Assembly: GCF_013294115.1 (NCBI RefSeq)
Contig: NZ_JABSNP010000030.1
Location: forward strand, 1 to 42,167
Origin: Hymenobacter caeli
Lineage (GTDB): Bacteria; Bacteroidota; Bacteroidia; Cytophagales; Hymenobacteraceae
DNA length: 42,167 nt
Direction of reading: 5' to 3'
Part shown: positions 1-7,100 of the stretch, one piece after another
Position numbering within the stretch: the stretch's first letter is position 1
How the letters are laid out: each line of letters opens with the position of its first letter
Position numbers and translations under genes: made by a program
The notes under the pieces: generated by a model
Database searches by the model: none
Seen by the model: the letters and a program-made list of their open reading frames with translations, nothing else
Told to the model about the DNA's origin: nothing

Positions 1-54
1 CACCAGAAGCCATTGTTCAGCAGTCAAATCGGTTGAATAAGCACGGCGATTCAT
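1..54 (-). CDS. IS5-type transposase, N-terminal fragment cut by window edge
   Basis: Reading leftwards from an ATG at 54 gives 18 residues (MNRRAYSTDLTAEQWLLV) before the window ends. The pattern of a basic start followed by YxTDLT-x-EQW is what I know from the N-terminal (DUF4096-like) domain of IS5-family transposases. Only this stub is visible, so whether the rest of the gene is intact cannot be seen. A TACCTTTG promoter element ends four bases upstream of the ATG. The element would lie to the left with its upstream end somewhere between 60 and about 100. Confidence 0.7.
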   Translation of the reverse strand, partial: MNRRAYSTDLTAEQWLLV

Positions 55-58
55 CCGG

Positions 59-66
59 CAAAGGTA
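59..66 (-). promoter_or_regulatory. -7 element of the transposase promoter
   Basis: The minus strand reads TACCTTTG, matching the Bacteroidota -7 consensus TAnnTTTG. It ends four bases before the transposase ATG, so transcription would begin at or within a base or two of the start codon. Confidence 0.6.
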
Positions 67-178
67 AATCTCTATGTTTTTACCCTATACCCTCTAAGAG
101 CGAGGACCTAACGCTAGTGAGCCGCGACAGCAAGTTTGCTGGGTACGGCGGCCTGCAACTGCGCTGGGCCTGAAGGAC

Positions 179-631
179 CTATTGCTGCCCGCGCCGGCGC
201 ATTTCCTGCTGCCGCATGGGCATCTGGTCTATGGTGCTGAATAAATCGGCCGGGGCCAAGGGCCGGGCGCTGCTGCGCTTGGCCCCGCCGTCTTTGCCGA
301 TGAGGACGACGCCGAAGGCCGGGGGCCGCAGCCCGAGCCGCTGCGCCAGCTGGCGGTCGGCCGGGCTCAGCTCGTCGTAGAGCACGGCCAGCACTTGCAG
401 GTCGCGCGCTCGCAACTGGTCGGGCACGGCGGCCAGCAGCGCTTGCTGGCGCTTAAAATCGGGCCCGGCGGCCGTAGCGGCCCCCACAAGCAAGACGCGG
501 CGCTGCCCGCGGGCGGCGTGCAGCGCCGGTTGCAGCGCCGGTTGCAGCGCCGGCGGCGGGGCGGGCGTTTGCGCCGCGACCCGGCCCAAGGGAGCCAGTA
601 GCGTAGCGAGTACCAAGCAAGTAAGTTGCAT
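179..631 (-). CDS. Secreted DUF4174 domain protein
   Basis: 150 residues. An N-terminal signal peptide (about residues 1-20, ending VAA-Q) is followed by a Pro/Ala/Leu repeat (PALQPALQPALH), then a thioredoxin-like domain of the DUF4174 family: RRVLLVGAATAAGPDFKRQ, RDLQVLAVLYDE, and the diagnostic end GVVLIGKDGGAKRSS followed by LFSTIDQMPMRQQEMRRRG. The function of DUF4174 is not established; members are periplasmic or secreted. The gene stands alone between the IS fragment and a divergent TspO-like gene. No good -7 element is seen upstream. The Ala/Pro repeat comes from a short DNA duplication (caactg/gcaaccggcg type units near 520-550). Confidence 0.85.
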   Translation of the reverse strand: MQLTCLVLATLLAPLGRVAAQTPAPPPALQPALQPALHAARGQRRVLLVGAATAAGPDFKRQQALLAAVPDQLRARDLQVLAVLYDELSPADRQLAQRLGLRPPAFGVVLIGKDGGAKRSSARPLAPADLFSTIDQMPMRQQEMRRRGQQ

Positions 632-847
632 AAGAAATATTTTTTAGGGCAAAGCCGTTAACCCTGCGGCCCCGGCTTGTGCTGCGATAACCGTGCGGAT
701 TAGGTTTTTTGTTTGGCTGTCGGTCAGTCCGGTTGGTCTAGCCGTTTGCCCGGTTTGGCGAGCGCAAGGCTCCGCCGACCGAGTAGTACGCGGTCAAACC
801 GGCGCCAGTATTTTATTCGTAATTATTACTCCCTGCCCTTACTCGCC
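632..847. other. Divergent intergenic region, no gene seen
   Basis: 216 bases between two divergent genes. It is moderately AT-rich at both ends. I find no convincing TAnnTTTG element, terminator or small gene; the plus-strand open frames that cross it lack coding character. Confidence 0.5.
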
Positions 848-1720
848 ATGTCCCAATCCCACCCACCCGACCATTACGCGGCCCCCGACCGTTCGGCGGC
901 GGGCCGGGGGTGGCGCTGGCTGGCCGCCGCCGCCATCTTCGGCAACATTTTCCTCAACTACTATTCCAACACCCACCCGCTGAACGGGCAAACCATGGGC
1001 ACGGTGTCGGGCAAGTACCCGACGCTGCTCACGCCCGCCGGGTACGCATTCAGCATCTGGGGCCTGATTTTTCTGGGGCTGAGCATTTATGCCGTGTGGC
1101 AGCTGCTGCCGGCTCAGCGGGCCCTGTCGCTGCCCGACGCCCTGGCCAAGCCCCTGGCCCTGGCCAACGCGGCCACCGGCGCGTGGGTGGTGCTGTTTGC
1201 CTACGAGCTGATTTTGCCCAGCGTGGGCGTGATGCTCGTGATTTTGGGGGCGCTGGTGGCCGCCTACGGCCGGGCCCGGCGGCGGGTGCTGGCCCACGCT
1301 GCCCCGGCCTGGACGAGCGTGCCGCTGGCCCTGTTCCTGGGCTGGATATCGGTGGCCACGGTCATCAACCTCACCATTGGGCTCCGGCAGCTGGGCTGGC
1401 AGCCGGCCCCCGACCTGGGCGTGGCGGTGGCGCTGGCGCTGCTGGCGGTGGTGGTAGCGCTGGCACTGGTCATCAGCCGGGCGTTTCAGGAGGCGGTGCT
1501 GCCGCTGGTGGTGGCGTGGGCCCTGGCGGCCATTTGGGTGGCGCAGCTGCGCGAAATACCCGCGCTGGGCTGGGCCGCGCTGGTGGGGGCGGCCGTGGCG
1601 GCCGTCGGCGGGGCGGCCCTGTCGCGGGTGGGCGGCCGGCGGCAGCCTTGGGAAATAGCCACGGCCGCCGCCGAGGCCCAGACGGCCGCCCTGGCCCGCC
1701 GCAACGCCGCGGTGAAGTAG
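848..1720 (+). CDS. TspO/MBR-like multi-pass membrane protein
   Basis: 290 residues from ATG 848; longer upstream frames run through the promoter region and lack coding character. The protein has about eight to nine hydrophobic segments, beginning with WRWLAAAAIFGNIFLNYYSN, then the conserved block LTPAGYAFSIWGLIFLGLSIYAVWQ (residues ~60-85), which resembles the tryptophan-rich TspO-related proteins often labelled tryptophan-rich sensory protein. It is about twice the length of true TspO (~160), so it belongs to the long TspO-like branch whose ligand is not known. The C-terminus (~residues 255-290) is hydrophilic. It lies 58 bases upstream of tpiA, which has its own promoter. Confidence 0.75.
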   Translation: MSQSHPPDHYAAPDRSAAGRGWRWLAAAAIFGNIFLNYYSNTHPLNGQTMGTVSGKYPTLLTPAGYAFSIWGLIFLGLSIYAVWQLLPAQRALSLPDALAKPLALANAATGAWVVLFAYELILPSVGVMLVILGALVAAYGRARRRVLAHAAPAWTSVPLALFLGWISVATVINLTIGLRQLGWQPAPDLGVAVALALLAVVVALALVISRAFQEAVLPLVVAWALAAIWVAQLREIPALGWAALVGAAVAAVGGAALSRVGGRRQPWEIATAAAEAQTAALARRNAAVK

Positions 1721-1745
1721 GCCCCCCAGCCCGGCGTGCGCCGCG

Positions 1746-1753
1746 TAGCTTTG
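1746..1753 (+). promoter_or_regulatory. -7 element for tpiA
   Basis: TAGCTTTG matches TAnnTTTG and lies 25 bases before the tpiA ATG. A TTG at the expected -33 distance is not evident. Confidence 0.55.
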
Positions 1754-1778
1754 CGGGGTTCCACTTCACCCCGTAGTT

Positions 1779-2546
1779 ATGCGCCAAAAAATCGTTGCCG
1801 GCAACTGGAAAATGAACCTCACTTACCCGGCGGCCCTCGCGCTGACGGACGAAATCACCGCTTTGCTCGCCGAGGCCCCGGCCGGCCCCGCCCAACCGCT
1901 GGTGGTGGTGTGCCCGCCGTTTCCATTTCTGGCGGGGGTGGGCGAAAAGCTGCCCAAGGGCGGCCCGCTGCACCTGGGGGCCCAGAATTGCCACCAGAAA
2001 GAAAGCGGCGCGTTCACCGGCGAGGTGTCGGCCCCGATGCTGGCCTCGGTGGGCTGCGAATACGTGATTCTGGGCCATTCCGAGCGGCGGCAGCACTTCC
2101 GCGAAGACGACGCGCTGCTGGGCCAGAAGCTGAAAACGGCCCTGGCCGCCGGCCTCAAGCCAATTTTTTGCGTGGGCGAGTCGCTCGAAACCCGCGAAGC
2201 CGACGACACCTTCGCTTTCATCGCCAAGCAGCTGAAGGACGGTCTGTTCCACCTCAGCAACGAGGAATTTGCGCAGGTGGTGGTGGCCTACGAGCCCATC
2301 TGGGCCATTGGCACCGGCAAAACGGCCACCAGCGCCCAGGCCCAGGAGGTGCACGCCTTCATCCGCGAGCAGGTGGCCCGCGCCTACACCGCCGACGCGG
2401 CCGCCAGCGTGTCCATCCTCTACGGCGGCTCGGCCAACGCCCAGAACGCCCGCGAGCTGTTCGGCCAGCCCGACGTGGACGGCGGCCTCATCGGCGGCGC
2501 GTCGCTGAAAGCCCCGGACTTCGTGGCCATCATCCGCTCGTTTTAG
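1779..2546 (+). CDS. tpiA: Triosephosphate isomerase
   Basis: 255 residues, the usual length. It interconverts dihydroxyacetone phosphate and glyceraldehyde 3-phosphate in cytoplasmic glycolysis and gluconeogenesis. Visible motifs are the N-terminal substrate-binding GNWKMN (Lys11), the catalytic histidine in ILGHSERR (~residue 95-103), the catalytic glutamate in YEPIWAIGTGKTA (from ~171) with the flexible loop 6, and the phosphate-binding YGGS near 215 and GGLIGGASL near the end. All key residues are present. It has its own promoter and is followed at 56 bases by a small secreted protein gene. Confidence 0.98.
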   Translation: MRQKIVAGNWKMNLTYPAALALTDEITALLAEAPAGPAQPLVVVCPPFPFLAGVGEKLPKGGPLHLGAQNCHQKESGAFTGEVSAPMLASVGCEYVILGHSERRQHFREDDALLGQKLKTALAAGLKPIFCVGESLETREADDTFAFIAKQLKDGLFHLSNEEFAQVVVAYEPIWAIGTGKTATSAQAQEVHAFIREQVARAYTADAAASVSILYGGSANAQNARELFGQPDVDGGLIGGASLKAPDFVAIIRSF

Positions 2547-2602
2547 CCCCGGGCGCGGCCTGCTTTTTGCCTCCGTCGGATTGTTTCACCAGCCCGTTTG
2601 CC

Positions 2603-2989
2603 GTGTTTTTCTCTTTTCTTCTCGCTGCGCTGCTGGTCCTGGGACCCGCCGCCAAAGGCCACCCCGGGGCCCCCAGGCCGGCCGCGGGGGCCCCGCGGGG
2701 CTCCGTTGACCCGTGCAAAATCTACGGGACGGTGTACCTCGAAACCGACCCCAACCGGCGCTCCGGCTGCTTCGCCATCGTGTACGTGGAGCCCGACCAG
2801 GCCTTTGCCGATTTGCTGGTGTTCAAGGAGGCCAACAAGCTATTTGCCGACAAAGCCGGGCTATGGGCCGAGGCCCCCAACCGCGACTTTGCCGACTACG
2901 CCCTGTTCGTGACGCCCACCCGGGGCCTGGCCGATTTCACGATTCACTACACCACCGTGCGCTCCTTTGCCGGGTGCCGAACCAATTAA
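2603..2989 (+). CDS. Secreted DUF6150-like protein (GTG start)
   Basis: 128 residues if started at GTG 2603, which gives a clean signal peptide FFSFLLAALLVLGPAAKG; no in-frame ATG exists before the conserved part, and the longer upstream frame only reads through tpiA out of frame. The mature domain (CKIYGTVYLETD, FAIVYVEPDQAFADLLVF, ANKLFADKAGLW, NRDFADYALFVT, ADFTIHYTTVRSFAGC) has the repeated FAD/ADF pattern that I associate with DUF6150. Two cysteines bracket the domain and could form a disulfide. Function unknown. Family assignment is from memory of the pattern; the coding call itself is strong. Confidence 0.75.
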   Translation: MFFSFLLAALLVLGPAAKGHPGAPRPAAGAPRGSVDPCKIYGTVYLETDPNRRSGCFAIVYVEPDQAFADLLVFKEANKLFADKAGLWAEAPNRDFADYALFVTPTRGLADFTIHYTTVRSFAGCRTN

Positions 2990-3064
2990 GCCGCCGACGC
3001 GCCAAATCCCGGCCGCCGGCCGGAGCTTTTGCTGCGCAACGCTAAAACCCTTACCCTGCCCCGC

Positions 3065-3895
3065 ATGGATTTTATTGAACTGACCGTTGAGGCCCCCCGC
3101 GAGCTGGCCGACATCCTGGTGGCCGAGCTGGGCGAAGTGGGCTTCGACACCTTTGAAGACAACGACGCCGGCTTTTGCGCCTACACCACGGAGGCCGCGT
3201 TCGACCCCGACGGGGTGGCCGAAATCATGAGCCGCTACGAGGGCCTGGGCGAGCTGAGCCATTCGCACCGCGTCATCACCCGCCAGAACTGGAACGCCGA
3301 GTGGGAGAAAAACTTCCAGCCGCTGGTTATCGCCGACCGGGTGTCGGTACGGGCCCCGTTCCACCCCGCGCCGGCGGGCGTGGACTACGACATCGTGATT
3401 ATGCCCCGCATGTCGTTCGGCACGGGCCACCACGAGACCACGGCCCTCATGATTGAGAACCAGCTCGACCTCGACCACCGCGGCCTGCGCGTGCTCGACA
3501 TGGGCTGCGGCACGGGCATCCTGGCCATCATGGCCGAGCTGCTGGAGGCCCGCCAGGTGCTGGCCGTGGACGTGGAGCCCTGGACCGTGGAAAACGCCGC
3601 CGACAACGCCGCCGAAAACCAGTGCCGCACCATCGAGTGCCGCCTGGGCGGGGTGGAAGTGCTGGCTGGCGAGGCCCCCTTCGACCTCATCCTGGCCAAC
3701 ATCAACCGCAACGTGCTGCTCGAAGACATGCACGCCTACGCGGCCCTGCTGCCCAGCGGCCGGCCCATCCTGTTCAGCGGCTTCTACGAGGAAGACTTGG
3801 ATAAAATAAAGAATGAAGCGACGCGCCAGGGCCTGGTTTACCAGCGCCACCGCACGCTGCGCAGCTGGGTATCGGCTATTTTTTTGAAAGCATAA
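3065..3895 (+). CDS. prmA: Ribosomal protein L11 methyltransferase
   Basis: 276 residues from ATG 3065 (a 12-codon upstream extension is possible but non-conserved). PrmA trimethylates amino groups of ribosomal protein L11 using S-adenosylmethionine. The N-terminal substrate-recognition domain (MDFIELTVEAPRELADIL) is followed by the linker motif MSFGTGHHETT (~residue 116-126), the SAM-binding glycine loop LDMGCGTGILAI (~144-155) and ANINRNVLLED (~210), equivalent to the post-motif IV region of the family. The C-terminus ends in WVSAIFLKA. The following 227 bases are AT-rich and contain no gene. Confidence 0.95.
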   Translation: MDFIELTVEAPRELADILVAELGEVGFDTFEDNDAGFCAYTTEAAFDPDGVAEIMSRYEGLGELSHSHRVITRQNWNAEWEKNFQPLVIADRVSVRAPFHPAPAGVDYDIVIMPRMSFGTGHHETTALMIENQLDLDHRGLRVLDMGCGTGILAIMAELLEARQVLAVDVEPWTVENAADNAAENQCRTIECRLGGVEVLAGEAPFDLILANINRNVLLEDMHAYAALLPSGRPILFSGFYEEDLDKIKNEATRQGLVYQRHRTLRSWVSAIFLKA

Positions 3896-4122
3896 TTAAA
3901 TTATTGATTTATGAATATTATACGCAACTATTTGATAATAAATTTATTGTGAGGCAATAAAATTATCAGAAAGCGCGTTTTGACGGGCCGGCTGGGTTGG
4001 AAAAGTACACGTACGGGCGGGCCAATGGGGCACATATCCCGCCGATTCCCGAAATTGTAGCCCCGACGGTATGGCCAGCCTAGCTATTCCGGGCCTGCGT
4101 CGGCTTTTCGATAGCTATAGAT
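3896..4122. other. AT-rich intergenic region before the giant gene
   Basis: About the first 75 bases are markedly AT-rich (roughly 3896-3970) and then return to the genome's normal composition. No TAnnTTTG element with a -33 partner is evident and no gene is seen. It probably contains the promoter of the 1,846-residue protein gene, but I cannot place it. Confidence 0.4.
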
Positions 4123-7100
4123 ATGAGATATTTCGTCGTTGTGGCCGCGCTGGCGGCCGTAGTAGTGGGCGGGGAGCGGGCCGCGGCCCAGGCGGTGCCC
4201 GCCGCCAAGGCGCCCCCGGCCGCCGCGCCGGCGCGGGGCCGGCTGTCGTCCGACCCCGCCCAGTTCATGCTGGACGTGCAGGCCATGCTGGCCAGCACCA
4301 ACAACGCCCCCGCCAAGGCCGTGGGGGCGCAATTGCAGCAGCTCTGGGGCGGCGGCAGCTTCACAGCCCCGCAGCAGGCCCGCATCGTGGCCCTCTCGCA
4401 GGCCATGCTGGCCAAGAAATTCCGGCCCCGGCCCCAGTTCGAAACGTTTTTTCGGGCCCTCATCGGCGGGGCCACCACCGCCAAGCTCGGGGCCGCGCAG
4501 CTGGACCAGTACCTCGACGTGCTGGGCCAGACGCTGGACAAGGAGCCGGCCGCGGAAACCGACAAGTTCCTGGTGTCGAGCAGCCGCTTCCTGAACGGCG
4601 GCTACCTGTACCGCTCGGGCTTCAACTCGCTGCGGGCGGCGGGCGGCACCGTGTCGTTCGCGTATTCGCCCGTTGCGGCCCCGGTTTCCACCCTGGAGTT
4701 TGGGGCCGCGGCCCCGGCGAAAGACGAGCCGCTGCCGGCCGCCAAGCCCGTGGCCAAAGCAGCGGCCAAGCCGGCCGCGAAAGCAGCTCCCAAGCCCGTG
4801 GCCAAAAAGAAGAAATCCAGCAGCGGCTGGGACACGTCCGACCTGTGGTCGTCGCCGGCGGCCAGCAGCGGCTGGGGCGACAAGGACGACGGCTGGGGCA
4901 AGGCCGACGACGGCTGGGGGGCCCCCGCCAAGAAAAAAGCCCCCGCCAAAAAAGCCGTGGCCAAGGCCGGGGCCAAAGCGCCGGCCGCGGCCAAGCCCGT
5001 GGCCACGGCCCCCGCCGAGCCCGCCGCCAACCCGGCCGATTTCGCGCCCAGCACGGCCGGTTTCGAGCCCACCGCCGGCTACGATGCTTATTCGCCGCCG
5101 CCCACCCGGGGCGCGGTGCTGGTGGTGAAAGACGCCGACCTGTACCTGGCCACCGCCGGCGACTCGGTGGTGCTGCGCCAGGTAAGCGGCACGGCGGTGC
5201 CCGGTACCAGCCGCTTCGTGGGCACCGGCGGCCAGTTTGCCTGGACCGTTAAAAACAACCCCGTGACGGCCGCGCTGAGCGGGTTCGACTTCGACCTGAG
5301 CAAGCCCGAATTCACGGCCCAGCCCGTGACGCTGACCTACGCGGCCCAGCTCGAAGCCCCCGTGAAAGGGGCCCTGAGCTACCGCAGCGTGCGCCGCAAG
5401 CCCGGCGCGACCGACACCGGTTACCCGCGCTTCATTTCCCTCACCAACGACGCCCGGCTCAAAAACCTGGGCGGCGACATCAGCTACCGGGGCGGCGTGT
5501 CGCTGGCCGGCGAGCGGCTGCTCAGCGCGGCCCTCGACGGCTCGCTGGCCACGCTCACCGTGAGCGAAGGCGGCCAGCGCAAGTTCCGGGCCGCATCGCG
5601 GGCCTACGTGCTCAGCGACTCGGTGGTGACGGCCGGGCGGGCGGCCGTGGCCATCTACGAGGGCCAGGATTCGCTGACGCACCCCGGCGTGCAGGTGCGC
5701 TACCTGCGGGCCAAGCAGCAGCTGCGCCTCTCGCGGGAGGACGGCTTGTATAAAAACACGCCCTTTAACGACTCGTACCACAAGCTCGAAATCCGCTCCG
5801 AACAGCTCACCTGGGACCTGCACCAGCCTTCCATCGACTTCGCGGTGCTGACGGCTAAAAACCAGCAGACGGCGGATTTTGAGAGCCAGGCGTTTTATAC
5901 CGACGCCCGCTACCAGCAAATCAAGAGCATCAACCGGCTGCACCCGCTGCAAATGCTGGTGGGCTACAGCCAGGCCCACGCCAACGCCCGCACCCTGAAC
6001 GTGGCCGACATTGCCACCGACCTGAGCACGGCCGAAGGCAACCTGCGCAGCGCCATGGCCGGCCTGGCCCGCGACGGCTACGTGCAGTGGAACGGCCAGA
6101 CCGGCAACGTGACCATCCTGCCCAAGGGCCTGCACTACGTGGCCGCCGCCCGCGACCGCAAAGACTACGACCACCTGGCCATCAAGTCGTTGTCGGGGGC
6201 CGGGCGCAACGCCACCCTCAACCTGGCCACCAACGAGCTGCTCATCCGGGGCGTGGACCGCTTCAACTTCACCGACGACTCGCTGGCCGTGTACGTGCGG
6301 CCCGACAGCAGCGTGGTGCGGGTACAGAAAAACCGCAACATCAAGTTCAGCGGCACGGTGGTGGCGGCGGCCATGCGCTTCAAGGGCAAGGAGTTTGCTT
6401 TCGACTACGACGGGTTTTACGTGGACATGGCCAAGATTGACTCGATGGTCATCCGCAGCCAGCCCAAGCAGGTGGCCGGCAAGCGCAACAACGGCAAGCA
6501 CTTCGACTTTGCCCTTACGAATAAAGGCAAGGTGTCGAGCGGCCGGCTGTTCCTGAACGACCCGCAGAACAAGTCGGGCCGCAAGAAAAAACCCAACTTC
6601 CCGGCCTTTGACTCCAAGACCGGGGCCAGCGTGTTCTTCGGCAAGCAGGACGTGCTGGGCGGGGCCTACGACTCGACGATGGTGTTCGACATCCCGCCCT
6701 TCCGCCTCGACTCACTCAACAGCCTAGGCCAGACGGCCACCGGCTTCGATGGCACGTTCCGCAGCGGCGGCATCATTCCCGACATCAAAACCAAACTCAC
6801 CGCCCAGCCCGACGGCTCGCTCGGCTTCGTGTACGACGTGCCCAAGGACGGCTTCCCGCTCTACAAAGGCAAAGGGCGGGTGTTCAACAAGGTGAAGCTC
6901 GACAGCCGGGGCCTGCAAGCCGACGGCACCGTGAAGTACCAGAGCGGCACGTTCACCTCGGACCGCTTCACGTTTTACCGCGACTCGGTGGTGACGGAGG
7001 GCAAAACCGGCGAGCTCGCGGCCCGCAACGCGGGCGGCGTGAACTCGCCGCGCATGGCCCTGCCGCCCGGCTACCTCATGAACTGGGTGGTGCAGGCCGA

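Noticed and set aside
1736..2989. 417-residue frame that joins tpiA and the DUF6150 gene
   Set aside because: The first 290 codons are out of frame with tpiA. Only the last part is real, and it has its own signal peptide from 2603.
4084..6501. 805-residue open frame on the minus strand
   Set aside because: It lies opposite the giant gene. Its residues are dominated by Gly, Arg, Ala and His as expected from the reverse of GC-rich codons, and it has no start region or motif.
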